A DNA stretch of 64,000 nucleotides from Pyrobaculum sp. WP30. Its GTDB lineage: Archaea; Thermoproteota; Thermoprotei; Thermoproteales; Thermoproteaceae. Each line of letters begins with the position of its first letter. Positions within the stretch are counted from its first letter, which is position 1. Below are positions 43,256-51,983 of the stretch, piece after piece. The DNA lies in the NCBI GenBank assembly GCA_001189275.1, contig CP012158.1:1116001-1180000 (forward strand), read 5' to 3'. Under the pieces are notes generated by a model that made no database searches, was not told the DNA's origin, and was given only the letters and a program-made list of their open reading frames with translations. Position numbers and translations under genes: made by a program.

Positions 43256-43672
43256 CTACTGATCCTTTACTATGAGGACGTCGATAGGCGACTCCTGTAC
43301 CACTCTTGAGGAGACGCTTCCCATTAATATGCGCCGTATGGTGGATAGACCTCTGGCGCCCAGCACTATAAGCGACGCGTTGACCTCCCTCGCGAATTTA
43401 ATTATCTCGTGGGCCGGGTCTCCCTCCAGCACCTTCCCCTCCGCATTTCCGCCTAGGGTCGCAAGGGCCTCTTTCACCAGTTGCTCAGCCTTCTCCCTCA
43501 GGCTTGCGACTACTGCGGGAGACGAGAACATGTCTGACAGCGACAAGACAGCGGTATCGATCACGTGGACTACGTAGATCTTGGAGCCGAACTTCTCGGC
43601 AAGCGCCTTGGCTTTCTGTAGAGCCTTCTTTGCCTGCGGAGAGCCGTCGTAACCCACAACGATACGTTCCAT
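43256..43672 (-). CDS. Universal stress protein (UspA family)
   Basis: 138 residues. GYDGSPQAKKALQKA at the start, VHVID, and the ATP-binding GARGLSTIRRILMGSVSSRVV with the G-x2-G-x9-G-S pattern, so it is probably an ATP-binding type. Such proteins appear under stress and sense energy status. A TTATAAAC box is about 22-27 nt upstream of the ATG. It ends 3 nt from the convergent MFS gene. Confidence 0.92.
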   Translation of the reverse strand: MERIVVGYDGSPQAKKALQKAKALAEKFGSKIYVVHVIDTAVLSLSDMFSSPAVVASLREKAEQLVKEALATLGGNAEGKVLEGDPAHEIIKFAREVNASLIVLGARGLSTIRRILMGSVSSRVVQESPIDVLIVKDQ

Positions 43673-43700
43673 GGGAAAAAAGTGAACCGTGTTTATAAGT

Positions 43701-44129
43701 TTAATCGGCGCTGGGTCTGTGCTCCTCGGGGACCCCGTACTCTACCAAGCTTTTTAGTATAGACTCCTCCGAAACGAGGTCGCGTATCGAGATTACTCCG
43801 AAGAGCTTGCCGCCCTTTGTCACCACCACGTGGCGTATGTTGTGTTGACGCATTATCTTAGCGACATTCCATATGGGCTCGTCCCCCTCCACCGTTATTA
43901 CGGGCGAGGACATGATCTCCTTCACGGGGAGGTTCGTATCCACGTTGTTAGCCACGGACTTTACAATGTCGCGTTCAGACACGACGCCTATCGCCACGTC
44001 AGGTTGGGCCTTATCCACTACGACCACTAGGCCGATCCTCTTCTCTGCCATGATCCTAGCCACATCTTTGATCCTCGCCTCAGGCGTGGCCGTGACGGGG
44101 GGTTTCCTTGCTATGATTTCTGCTTTCAT
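43701..44129 (-). CDS. CBS-domain pair protein
   Basis: 142 residues from ATG 44129. Two CBS domains in tandem: ATPEARIKDVARIMAEKRIGLVVV with VGVVSERDIV, then MSSPVITVEGDEPIWNVAKIM with LFGVISIRDLV. CBS pairs bind adenosine nucleotides and act as energy sensors. A leaderless promoter (ATTTATC) lies about 26 nt upstream. Next to UspA, suggesting a stress or energy-sensing pair. Confidence 0.88.
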   Translation of the reverse strand: MKAEIIARKPPVTATPEARIKDVARIMAEKRIGLVVVVDKAQPDVAIGVVSERDIVKSVANNVDTNLPVKEIMSSPVITVEGDEPIWNVAKIMRQHNIRHVVVTKGGKLFGVISIRDLVSEESILKSLVEYGVPEEHRPSAD

Positions 44130-44178
44130 GAACAAATTCTCTTTACCGGTAGATAAATATTTCTGAAATTACAGAATA

Positions 44179-44769
44179 ATGAAATCGGCATGGCCGCCGC
44201 CATACAAGGAGGCGGAGCCGTCGACGCGGCGGCAAGGCGGATTACACTCGCCATGGGCAAAAACAGAGACGCCGTCTTGTGGGGGCGGTATGGGCTGTGG
44301 CAGGCATTGAGACGTAGTCGGACGCAGGCTCCTCCGCGTAGCCGCCTCCGGCGACGCGGCCGTGAGGCTGTCAACGCTGTATGTACCAATATCAACAACT
44401 CGCGCGGCTCTCAATACACGGCAAAGAGGGGCCAAGGCAACTTGATTCCTCAAATTCCTAGAAGGCGGATAAGGCCGGCGCCGACGCCCTAAAGAAGCTG
44501 AGGAAGCTTGTGGAGGAGGGCGAGGTAGGTGGTCGCTCCGTCTCGTGAGGCTGGAGGAAGAAGGCGTGAAGATCCCCCGAGGCAAGCGCAGAGCTTAGAG
44601 ACGACAAGCTCTACCCCACTATCAGAGCCTTGGTAGATGGGGGGACGTGTACAAGATCGTCCTCTACCGCCTAAAGAAAGGCGCGAGATACCTTCAGTTC
44701 TACGTGAGGGGCGACGACGCCGCGGCGAGGGCTGTGAAGCTGGTAGGTGCTGACGGGGAAACCCTCTGA
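44179..44769 (+). pseudogene. Degenerate PaREP2-like gene
   Basis: Fragments in different frames read as one protein: an ATG-initiated start (SAWPPPYKEAEP), then SGDAAVRLSTLYVPIS, ADKAGADALKKLRKLVEEG, and VYKIVLYRLKKGARYLQFYV followed by RGDDAAARAVKLVGADGETL and a stop at 44769. Several stops and frameshifts separate them. This resembles the PaREP2 proteins, a repeat family of Pyrobaculum, so the call rests on recollection of that family. Not expressed as an intact protein. Confidence 0.6.
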
Positions 44770-44932
44770 GCCGCACCGATGTCCGACAGGAGGATTAAAA
44801 TAAGCGACTCCAGCAGTCGCATAGACGCTTGGCGCGGTACGAGGAGCTTAGAGAGGCGATAGAGACATGGAGCAACAGCAAATAAGCCCTGGAAGTCCAA
44901 AAAACTTTTAAACAAATACGTTACGGGAGTCG

Positions 44933-45071
44933 GCGGGGGTGCCCGAGCCAGGTCAAAGGGGCGGACGGTTACCCGCCCGGCTAGAGGGGCAGGGTTTAGG
45001 TCCCTGTGGCGTAGGCCTGCGTGGGTTCAATGGCGGGAAAAGCCGCCGGACAGATCCCACCCCCCGCACCA
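44933..45071 (+). tRNA. tRNA-Leu (TAG) with two introns
   Basis: Acceptor GCGGGGG pairs with CCCCCGC, discriminator A, CCA encoded. Anticodon arm CAGGG-TTTAGGT-CCCTG gives TAG, and a long variable arm (TGGCGTAGGCCTGCG) confirms Leu. One intron of about 28 nt lies between the D stem and anticodon stem (flanked by GGGGC repeats); a second of about 23 nt (TGGCGGG...GGACAG) splits the T loop TTCAA/AT. Removing both gives 85 nt plus CCA. CTTTTAAAC is about 25 nt upstream. Confidence 0.88.
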
Positions 45072-45143
45072 CTTCTCTCATCTGGTTGACTGCGCGGTAG
45101 GCGTCGGTGGCTATTTTTAAAAAATGATAAAGATGTGGATTTG

Positions 45144-45428
45144 GTGAAGATTACGGTGAAGATTTTCGGGCCGAAGTACTTTGGTTTAGACACCTATGAT
45201 GTAATTACGATGGTTCTTGAGGTAAGAGATGGCGCTACGGTGGCCGAGGTCATGGACACGCTCGACCGCATATATCCTGGGCTGAAAAACAAGTTGTTAA
45301 GAAACGGAGTCATAATTCCGATGCACGACATATGGATAAATGGCCGTTCTATAGACTTTCTCCAGGGCTTAGATACGGTTTTGAAAGATGGAGATGTGGT
45401 CCAGATAATTCCTCCCTTTGGCGGCTAA
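45144..45428 (+). CDS. MoaD/ThiS-type ubiquitin-like protein
   Basis: 94 residues from GTG 45144. A beta-grasp pattern (ITVKIFGPKYFG, EVRDGATVAEVMDTL, IWINGRSIDFL, DGDVVQIIPP) and the ending PFGG, with the C-terminal Gly-Gly that is adenylated and thiocarboxylated in sulfur carriers. It may supply sulfur for molybdopterin/tungstopterin or tRNA thiolation, or act as a small protein modifier. The GTG at 45144 lies about 27 nt from TTTTTAAAA; GTG 45135 is an alternative. Confidence 0.85.
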   Translation: MKITVKIFGPKYFGLDTYDVITMVLEVRDGATVAEVMDTLDRIYPGLKNKLLRNGVIIPMHDIWINGRSIDFLQGLDTVLKDGDVVQIIPPFGG

Positions 45429-46366
45429 CGGGTCCAATACACCACGTCTTTCTCTATACGTCTAACGGCGCCCTGCTCCTCTAGGTAGAGGAGGTGGCTG
45501 TACGCCTCTCCTATTGCGAATATTTTGTTATACACATCGAATTGTTCAAAAGGCCCGGCGTCCCATGCCATCCTCTGGGCGATTTGGTAGGTGGTCATAG
45601 GCTCTTTTAATAGTTTCAACACCTCGGCGAGCCTCCTCTCGTGGTGGCTTAACAACTCGGCGACGCGTGTGGACAAGTCCGGCATCTCGTCGCCGTGTGC
45701 CGGGAAGGCTTTTGTGGCCCGTGAGACCTTTCTAAGACTTTGTAGATATTCCTTGAGGGGGTTGAAGTCCGGTATTGGGTACCAGGAGATATTAGGCGTG
45801 ATTTTAGGTAATACATGGTCTCCGGTGAAGACGCCGAAGTCGGCCACATAAACCACGTGCCCAGGGGTGTGGCCAGGCGTCCACACGGCCTTGAGCCCGC
45901 AGTCGAGCGCATCGCCGTCTCTCACAGGCCTCCAGTCCAGCTTCCACACGTCTTCAAAAGCTTTCCTAAACCGGGCCATGGGGTGCACCTTTAGAAACGC
46001 CTCAGCCACGTCTGGAGGCGCCCCGTGTCTTTTGTACTCCTCCGCGTACATTTTTGCAAGCTCTTCGAAAGATGTCGCGATGTCCATAAGCTCCTTTTCC
46101 CCTATGTACAAGTCTGGAGAGGCTACCTCGGCTAGGAGTTGCGCCAGGGTTATGTGGTCTGCGTGGAAGTGCGTCACGTATACCTTCGTTATTTCGGCCG
46201 GCTTTATGCCCAGCGACTTAAGCCCCCTCACCAGCGATAAAGCGGCGTCATAGGTGGCTAAGCCCACGTCTATGAGGCCGTAGCCGTCTCCACATCGCAA
46301 GACGTAGACGTTGACGTGGCCCAGCTCCATGCCGGGCAGGGGGATTTTGAGCCGGAAAAACGACAT
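45425..46366 (-). CDS. Metallo-beta-lactamase-fold hydrolase
   Basis: 313 residues from ATG 46366. Metal site motif [11 protein letters not shown] (HxHxDH), then GHTPGHVVY with a further histidine, FTGDHVLP (metal-bridging Asp) and FPAHGDEM (last His). The C-terminal part is helical ([15 protein letters not shown], a wHTH-like region). Such enzymes hydrolyse thioesters, lactones or sulfur compounds; the substrate is unknown. The start avoids a long upstream frame overlapping the divergent sfsA gene. Confidence 0.85.
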   Translation of the reverse strand: MSFFRLKIPLPGMELGHVNVYVLRCGDGYGLIDVGLATYDAALSLVRGLKSLGIKPAEITKVYVTHFHADHITLAQLLAEVASPDLYIGEKELMDIATSFEELAKMYAEEYKRHGAPPDVAEAFLKVHPMARFRKAFEDVWKLDWRPVRDGDALDCGLKAVWTPGHTPGHVVYVADFGVFTGDHVLPKITPNISWYPIPDFNPLKEYLQSLRKVSRATKAFPAHGDEMPDLSTRVAELLSHHERRLAEVLKLLKEPMTTYQIAQRMAWDAGPFEQFDVYNKIFAIGEAYSHLLYLEEQGAVRRIEKDVVYWTR

Positions 46367-46390
46367 ATAAACCAAGATGTGATGTGGTAT

Positions 46391-47089
46391 ATGTATTTTC
46401 CCATCGAGGAGCCAGACGCCGAGGGGATCTTCGTGAAGAGGCTTAACAGGTTCGCCGGCGTGGCGCTTATAGGGGGCGGGGAGGCCCTCGTCCACATCCA
46501 CGACCCCGGCAGACTGCAAGAGCTCCTCCGCCCGGGGGCTAAGATCTGGGCCCGGAGGAGGCAGGGCGGAAAAACCCAGTACTACCTACTCGCCGTGGAG
46601 CTAAACGACGAGCTGGTGCTGGTGGACTCGGCGCGGCACAACAAAATTGCCGCGTGGCTAATAGAAAGCGGCGTAGTGCTACGCGGCTACCAGCTCCTTC
46701 GGTTTGAGCCCAGATTCGGCGGGGGTAGGTTCGACCTACTCCTCCGGAGCCCAGGCGGGCGGGGGGCCTTGGTGGAGGTGAAGGGGGTGACCCTTGAGGC
46801 CGAGGGGAGGGCGCTGTTCCCAGACGCCCCCACCTCGAGGGGGGCGCGGCACATGGAGGAGCTGGCAAAGGCTGTGTCGGAGGGGTTCGAGGCGCATGTC
46901 CTCTTTCTTGTCTTCAGGAAGGGGGCGGTGAAGTTCTCCCCCAACTGGGACATGGACCGGAGGTTCTCGGAGGCGCTGAGGCGCGCCCTGGAGCTGGGGG
47001 TTGGTGCACATGCGGTAAAGCTCGAGATGTTTATGTGGGGACTGCGGCCGGTTGGAACCTTGCCTATCGACCTAGAGCCGCCTAGATAG
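46391..47089 (+). CDS. sfsA: SfsA-family protein
   Basis: 232 residues. N-terminal OB-like part ([27 protein letters not shown]) and a C-terminal nuclease-like core: [23 protein letters not shown]-type ([18 protein letters not shown]). These are the invariant SfsA motifs. The family is named from sugar fermentation stimulation in E. coli and has a restriction-endonuclease-like fold; the role in archaea is unknown. ATG 46391 fits a CATATAAACC box 25 nt upstream and the usual family start. Confidence 0.88.
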   Translation: MYFPIEEPDAEGIFVKRLNRFAGVALIGGGEALVHIHDPGRLQELLRPGAKIWARRRQGGKTQYYLLAVELNDELVLVDSARHNKIAAWLIESGVVLRGYQLLRFEPRFGGGRFDLLLRSPGGRGALVEVKGVTLEAEGRALFPDAPTSRGARHMEELAKAVSEGFEAHVLFLVFRKGAVKFSPNWDMDRRFSEALRRALELGVGAHAVKLEMFMWGLRPVGTLPIDLEPPR

Positions 47090-47926
47090 CTCCTTTAGGT
47101 AGCGATACACCGAGCCCCATATTTTGTCGTCATTTCTTATCTTGTTTTCGAAGTTCTCATAGCCGGCCCATTCCCTGAACGCCTTCTCGGTCTCCTCGTC
47201 CCACGTGCCCGTCACGTCGCCTCTGTAGAAGCCGAGTCTCCTCAATATGGACTGAACCTCCGCCGCGACGTCTTTCTTAACCACCACATCGCTGGGGTTG
47301 TCTCTCTGCAACAAGGCTAGTTCCCATATCTTGAAGATCCTGCGGAGCTCGGCCACGGGCTCCGGGTGGTCGTCTACCCTAATGTCCACATACACGTCGC
47401 TGAGACCTAGGTAGCCGCCGTTTGGTCTCAACACGAGCACCGCCGCAGACTGCTTGCCTCTTCTGTCGCCTCCCGCCTTTTCCCCCGCCTCAAGCGCCGC
47501 AAGTAGCTTATCCACCAGCTCCCCCCTCTGCGTCTCAAAAGCCCTGGCCATAGCCTCAACAACCTGCGGACCTGCGAGGATGTTGCCAGAGGCTACGAAG
47601 CCGCTTCCAACTACGTGTCCTGCGTACTCTGGGCATTCCCCGCCAGTGAAGCCGTAGGCGTTGCCTCTTGTGTCAACCGCGCCTATCTGCCTCTGCTCCT
47701 TACCGGGGTCCTGCGCCAGGGCTTTCTCCACGGCCTCCCTCGCCGTCAACCCCTGTCTTATCAACGCAAGAACAGCCTTGCCCAGTCTTGGATTGGCATA
47801 GCATTGAGTAGCCGCGGCGCCTACCCCCGCCTCTCCGTGGGGCACAAATGCACCTACTGCGACGAATTTAGAGGCAACGGCCACACCCACGTCGACGCCG
47901 TCTGTGGCTACGATAGAAAATGTCAT
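47072..47926 (-). CDS. DUF1028 (Ntn-hydrolase-like) protein with C-terminal binding domain
   Basis: 284 residues from ATG 47926. The DUF1028 part begins [10 protein letters not shown] and has [31 protein letters not shown] and [13 protein letters not shown]. The C-terminal 60 residues ([30 protein letters not shown]) are like a peptidoglycan-binding-type helical repeat, an extension also found in this family elsewhere. Function not established. A TATATTTATTT box shared with the divergent gene is about 25-30 nt upstream. It ends overlapping sfsA by 18 nt. Confidence 0.82.
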   Translation of the reverse strand: MTFSIVATDGVDVGVAVASKFVAVGAFVPHGEAGVGAAATQCYANPRLGKAVLALIRQGLTAREAVEKALAQDPGKEQRQIGAVDTRGNAYGFTGGECPEYAGHVVGSGFVASGNILAGPQVVEAMARAFETQRGELVDKLLAALEAGEKAGGDRRGKQSAAVLVLRPNGGYLGLSDVYVDIRVDDHPEPVAELRRIFKIWELALLQRDNPSDVVVKKDVAAEVQSILRRLGFYRGDVTGTWDEETEKAFREWAGYENFENKIRNDDKIWGSVYRYLKELSRRL

Positions 47927-47976
47927 GAAGTAGGTATCATCCCCAAATAAATATATACTGCCCACGGTGCAGACAT

Positions 47977-48783
47977 ATGGAGCTGAGGAAGGGGATAAAA
48001 CTCCTCCGTGGGTCGCCCAATACCTTAATCGCCGGGAGATACGTCGTCGACCCTGGCCAGCCGGCGGAGAGGGCGGCCGAAATCGTCGCCGAGGTAGGCA
48101 ACACGCCAGTCGTCCTCTTGACGCATTTCCACGCGGATCACCTCACCGCCACGCCTGAGGGCGCCGAGGTCTACGCCCCCTGGGGCGAGGAGCTGTTTGT
48201 CTCCAGCGTCAAGGCGCGGCTCTTCTTCACACACGGCGTCTATATGGAAAACGCGGTGTATAAAGGCAACGACTTGAAGGTCGCCGGCTTGGTTAAGCCA
48301 GGCGACCGGGTCGGCCCCTTTGAGGTCGTGCCGTTGCCGGGACACACCTTCGGCCATGTGGGCTTCTACGCCGAGGGGGTCCTATACGCCGGCGATGCCC
48401 TCTTTGGGGAGAAGGTGCTGGAGAAATACGGCGTGCCCTACCTCATGGACGTCGACGCGTTTCTGGCGTCGCTAGAGCGCATCAAGTCGCTGGAGCCCGA
48501 AATGCTGGTGATGGGGCACGGCCCCGTGGCGGCTAGCCGCAGGAGGATCGTGGAGATGATAGAGGCAAACAGAGCGGCTGTGGAGAGGGCGGTTAAGCTG
48601 GTGGTTGACGCGCTACCGGGGGACCTAACCGCCGTTTCGGTGAGGGTGATTAAGGCCTCTGCGGCTGAGCATGGATGGGAGAACGTGTTGCTGACGATGA
48701 CCACGGTGAGGGCGGTGTTATCAAAACTGAGCAGAGAGGGTAGAGTTTACATCGATGAAAACGGCATGTGGAGAATAAATTAA
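47977..48783 (+). CDS. Metallo-beta-lactamase-fold hydrolase (second)
   Basis: 268 residues. LLTHFHADHLTATPEGAEVY (HxHxDH), PLPGHTFGHVGFYAEGVLYAGDALFG and MGHGPVAASRR give the five metal ligands. A C-terminal domain of about 80 residues ends in a wHTH-like fold (VLSKLSREGRVYIDENG). Probably a thioester or glyoxalase II-like hydrolase; distinct from the other family member in the window. ATG at 47977, about 25 nt after AATATATAC. Confidence 0.85.
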   Translation: MELRKGIKLLRGSPNTLIAGRYVVDPGQPAERAAEIVAEVGNTPVVLLTHFHADHLTATPEGAEVYAPWGEELFVSSVKARLFFTHGVYMENAVYKGNDLKVAGLVKPGDRVGPFEVVPLPGHTFGHVGFYAEGVLYAGDALFGEKVLEKYGVPYLMDVDAFLASLERIKSLEPEMLVMGHGPVAASRRRIVEMIEANRAAVERAVKLVVDALPGDLTAVSVRVIKASAAEHGWENVLLTMTTVRAVLSKLSREGRVYIDENGMWRIN

Positions 48784-48903
48784 CATTATATATAATGACA
48801 GAATTATTCCCAAACAAATATTTATATTGCTCTTTATTTATACTAAATCTTCTTTAATTTTTATATGTAATAAATATTTAAATATCAATAATTTCACTAG
48901 TAT

Positions 48904-49513
48904 ATGCATAAGTACGTATACAGCTTCGAGGAGGCTGATTATAAGAACAAGAAGGTGTTTGGCGGGAAGGGCACGAGCCTTATCCAGATAACTCAGCATG
49001 GTCTCCGGGCGCCGCCTGGCCTGATCGTCACCACAGAGGCTTGTAATAAGTTCTACGAGCCGAGGAAAGACGAAATAACGCAACTTGAGGCGGTACTTCT
49101 CAAAAATCCTACCCCCAAGGTGAGAAGCGATTAAAAACTACATTCCGTCATCGACAGCTTGGAGCTACCAGAAGAAATGTGGAGCCAGATAGTGAAATAC
49201 GTGAAGGAGCTGGAGAGGAAGACCGGCAAGAGATTCGGCAACCCCGAAAATCCGATGCTTGTGTCTGTTAGAAGCGGCGGTTTCTATGCCAGGTATGATG
49301 GATACGGTCCTCAACCTAGGGCTTAACGACGAAACCGTCAAGGGCTTGGCTAAACAGACAGGGAACGAGTGGTTTGCCTACGACGCCTACCGGAGATTCC
49401 TCCAGATGTTTGGGAAAATCCTGCTTTCAACAGACGAGAAGCTCTTCTCCTCGACCTGGAAAGAGATGAAGAAGAAATACGGCGTTAAGGACGACGGCAC
49501 AAAATGCATTTAG
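48904..49513 (+). pseudogene. ppdK: Remnant of pyruvate, phosphate dikinase
   Basis: Three fragments in different frames match the N-terminal ATP-grasp part of PPDK: HKYVYSFEEAD... GGKGTSLIQITQHGLRAPPG with LIVTTEACNKFYE; then [25 protein letters not shown]; then [19 protein letters not shown] and [20 protein letters not shown] stop after KVRSD and a frameshift near 49285 disrupt the frame, and about 650 C-terminal residues, including the catalytic histidine domain, are missing. The upstream 100 nt is very A+T rich with a promoter-like sequence still present. Confidence 0.85.
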
Positions 49514-49714
49514 AGAAACCCTTTTATTAAGCCGGCGTCTTCTATACACATGTGGACTAGGTTGAGAAATTTCATAACCAGCATGTGCCTCGTCCTTGCG
49601 CCTTATATAGACGTGTGTAGATTCGGGGCGCCCAAGGAGAAAAGCGACTTAAAACAAGAGAGAGAAAGCCGCTACACCAAAATATAATTTTTTACCCCCT
49701 CTAAAAACCCCTCC

Positions 49715-49987
49715 GTGAACCTGCTCGATTTCATAGGCGCATTCCACACCGAGGTCTCCAAGATGCTCGACGCCGTAGACAGCCACGGCGAAGCCAGCGG
49801 CCTCATGGAGTGGGCAAACGGCAGGGTGGGCAACTACGAGGTTTACTTCCTGTGGTTTCCGAAGACCCGACGCCTGGTCTGCACAGTGAGGGGACCCGGC
49901 GTGAATAAGGACGAGACCATCGCGGTTAAAAGCTCCCTAGACGCCATAGCCCTCGCCGAGCAACTCATAAGGCGCTTAAGAAAATGA
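49715..49987 (+). CDS. Small conserved-looking protein, unknown
   Basis: 90 residues. Mixed alpha/beta: FIGAFHTEVSKMLDAV helix, YEVYFLWFPKTRRLVCTVRGPG hairpin, then SSLDAIALAEQLIRRL helix. No membrane helix or known motif. GTG start about 25 nt after AATATAATTTTTTA. Its stop overlaps the ATG of the next gene (4 nt), so it is co-translated with the diphthamide enzyme and may be functionally tied to it. Confidence 0.65.
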   Translation: MNLLDFIGAFHTEVSKMLDAVDSHGEASGLMEWANGRVGNYEVYFLWFPKTRRLVCTVRGPGVNKDETIAVKSSLDAIALAEQLIRRLRK

Positions 49988-50676
49988 GGGTAGCCGTCCT
50001 CTACACCGGCGGGAAAGACAGCCACTACGCCATCCTGAAGGCCCTAGACCAGGGACATGACGTGGTCTGTCTCATAACGGCTGTTGCCAAGAGGAAGGAC
50101 TCCTACATGTTCCACACGGTGAACATCCGGTGGAGCCTCCTCCACGGAGAAGCCATGGGAATTCCCCAGCACCTCGTGGAGGTAAGCGGCGAGAAGGAGA
50201 GGGAGGTTGAGGAGCTGGCACAACACATGGAGGGGCTAGTCCGGGAGTGCCGTCTGGAGGGCCTCGTGACGGGCGCCGTGGCGTCGGTGTATCAAAAAAG
50301 CCGCGTAGACAAGGTGGCGAAGCGGCTGGGGCTGATCCACATGGCGCCTCTCTGGGGCTACGACCAGGAGAACCTACTGAGGGAGGAGGCTGAGAACATG
50401 CGGTTTCTCATCACCGCCGCCACGGCGATGGGCCTCGGCCCGCAACACCTCGGCAGGATCGTGACGCCGGACATGGCCGAGGAGATAATTGCATTGAGCA
50501 GGAGATACGGCTTCTCCCCCGTGGGGGAGGGCGGGGAGTTCGAGACATTTGTGGTGGAGAGCCCCCTAATGGCCCTTGACGTCGTCAGCGGAGAGATCCA
50601 CTGGCACACAGGCGGGTGGGGCTACTACGAAATCAAGGAGGCTAAGATAAAGGAGCGGAGGCGCCCAAAAATTTAA
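49984..50676 (+). CDS. dph6: Diphthine-ammonia ligase-like protein (Dph6 family)
   Basis: 230 residues of the Dph6/MJ0570 ATP pyrophosphatase family. YTGGKDSHYAI is the PP-loop near the start, GAVASVYQKSRVDKVAKRLGL and PLWGYDQENLL follow, and GEGGEFETFVVESP is the family C-terminal motif. It catalyses the last step of diphthamide formation on elongation factor 2, using ATP and ammonium. Family length matches. Confidence 0.9.
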   Translation: MRVAVLYTGGKDSHYAILKALDQGHDVVCLITAVAKRKDSYMFHTVNIRWSLLHGEAMGIPQHLVEVSGEKEREVEELAQHMEGLVRECRLEGLVTGAVASVYQKSRVDKVAKRLGLIHMAPLWGYDQENLLREEAENMRFLITAATAMGLGPQHLGRIVTPDMAEEIIALSRRYGFSPVGEGGEFETFVVESPLMALDVVSGEIHWHTGGWGYYEIKEAKIKERRRPKI

Positions 50677-50701
50677 AAGGACATGCATAGACGGCACCTA
50701 G

Positions 50702-50819
50702 GCCCCGGTAGCTCAGTCCGGCAGAGCGGCGGAGGATCCGGAGGGCCGGATCCACCGATGCTGCAGACCCGTAGGTCCCGGGTTCAGGGAGAACCCGCCC
50801 AAAAATCCCGGCCGGGGCT
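50702..50819 (+). tRNA. tRNA-Cys (GCA) with two introns
   Basis: Acceptor GCCCCGG pairs with CCGGGGC; discriminator is T, as is usual for tRNA-Cys, and no CCA directly follows. Anticodon loop CTGCAGA gives GCA. One intron of about 27 nt lies on the 5' side of the anticodon stem (after GCGG, before G-CTGCAGA) and one of about 16 nt in the T loop (TTCA / AAT). Removing both leaves 75 nt. ATTTAAAAG is about 25-30 nt upstream. Confidence 0.87.
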
Positions 50820-50886
50820 TCCATGGGCTCTTCTTGCTGTGTCTGGAGAATCCGTCCGCAGACGAGGGGACGTGCGGGTGGACGCT

Positions 50887-51561
50887 CTAACCCGCCGCGA
50901 ATGCGGCTAGTAGATCCAGTTTTTCTCTGTCCTCCAGCGTGAGGCTGCTGGGGTCGATAGAGGAGAGGATGACCTCGGCTGCGGCCTTTGGATTCACGAA
51001 GTAGTAGGTGAAGGGGCCTACCCTCACGCTTCTGAGCCTTCCCTCCCTCTCCAGCACATATATATGCCACTGCACAGCCCCCCAGGTCTTGCCTGTGGCT
51101 TTCACGATCTGTGAAAGGGTGGCCGCCCCCATCCGCTCTACTTGACTTAGTATCTCGCGTCTAATGGGGTCGTCGGCGGTGGCTTTTTTAATGCGGCTGA
51201 TTATTGGGAGTAGCGGCACCAGCAACCACTCCCTCCTGTTTGTGGCGAGATGGCTGAGACCTGCCGCGGCCGCGACGCCGACAGCCGCCGCGGCTACCGG
51301 CACCTCAGGCACATATATGGGAGCTGGCTCGATGGGGGGCGGCGGCTCTACGTATATCCAGCCTGCCACCTCCGCGGGCTTTAGCTGTGTGTTGACGCAG
51401 ATGATCTCCGCGGTGGCTGGGCCTTGGATCTGCAACGGCGAGGTGGGGCTACATAGAGCGGGGAGGTTCGGCACGACTGTTACAGTAGCGTTCATGGGCA
51501 CAGGAACTGAGAACATCCACAGCGACAGCGGCATGAGAATAAGCGTAACTGTAAAATTCAC
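50887..51561 (-). CDS. Membrane-anchored winged-helix protein
   Basis: 224 residues. Signal-like N terminus, an external stretch of about 65 residues with NAT sequon and two cysteines, an alanine-rich helix (VAAAAVGVAAAAGLSHL) and a second hydrophobic segment (LLVPLLPII). A cytoplasmic wHTH follows (RREILSQVERMGAATLSQIVKATGKTWGAVQWHIYVLEREGRL). This looks like a one-component membrane transcription regulator that senses outside the cell. It is next to the MinD/GTPase cluster and may regulate it. Confidence 0.7.
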   Translation of the reverse strand: MNFTVTLILMPLSLWMFSVPVPMNATVTVVPNLPALCSPTSPLQIQGPATAEIICVNTQLKPAEVAGWIYVEPPPPIEPAPIYVPEVPVAAAAVGVAAAAGLSHLATNRREWLLVPLLPIISRIKKATADDPIRREILSQVERMGAATLSQIVKATGKTWGAVQWHIYVLEREGRLRSVRVGPFTYYFVNPKAAAEVILSSIDPSSLTLEDREKLDLLAAFAAG

Positions 51562-51600
51562 GCTTTAAAGCACAGAGAGACTTATATTTATTGTGGTGGG

Positions 51601-51942
51601 TTATTTAGTAGGCTGGTTAAGCAGGTGGTAAAACGTGGGCGTTACGTACCTCAGCTTAGCCAGCTGTTGCGTCTTTGGGGGGAGGGGCTTAGCCAGCTCC
51701 TTCATCTTGTCTGTAATGATGTACTTTTTCACTTTCCTCGAGAGGTCCAGCGTCATCTCCTCGTACTCGGCGGCATAGCCCTCCTCCGTCAGCTGCCGCA
51801 AAGCTTCTTCAACAGCCACGGGGGATATTTCGAGTTTAAGTCCCAGTTCGTTCCTGGCCACCAGCGCAAGCGCATATACGGAGTTTGCATCTCCGCTTGT
51901 GATTGAGGCCAGTATTGACGCCACTAACGTCCTCAAATCCAC
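51601..51942 (-). CDS. Small winged-helix-like protein
   Basis: 113 residues. An N-terminal helical stretch (SVYALALVARNELGLKLEISPVAVEEALRQLTEEGY) has the shape of a winged helix used for DNA or protein binding; a basic, proline-containing end follows. No certain family. 41 nt separate it from the MinD/ParA gene, so it is probably the last gene of that operon. Confidence 0.6.
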   Translation of the reverse strand: MDLRTLVASILASITSGDANSVYALALVARNELGLKLEISPVAVEEALRQLTEEGYAAEYEEMTLDLSRKVKKYIITDKMKELAKPLPPKTQQLAKLRYVTPTFYHLLNQPTK

Positions 51943-51983
51943 GACAGTCTGCCGCCTAAGTTTTTTAAGATTTGTGGTGGCGT

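Noticed and set aside
44190-44492. 100-codon plus-strand ORF starting MAAAIQGGG over the PaREP2-like remnant
   Set aside because: Frame reads as arginine/proline-rich noise; the other frames show the worn protein fragments instead.
49550-49687. 45-codon ORF starting MWTRLRNFITSMCLVL after the ppdK remnant
   Set aside because: No conservation signal or promoter box at the right distance; the codon use looks random and it lies in a decaying region.
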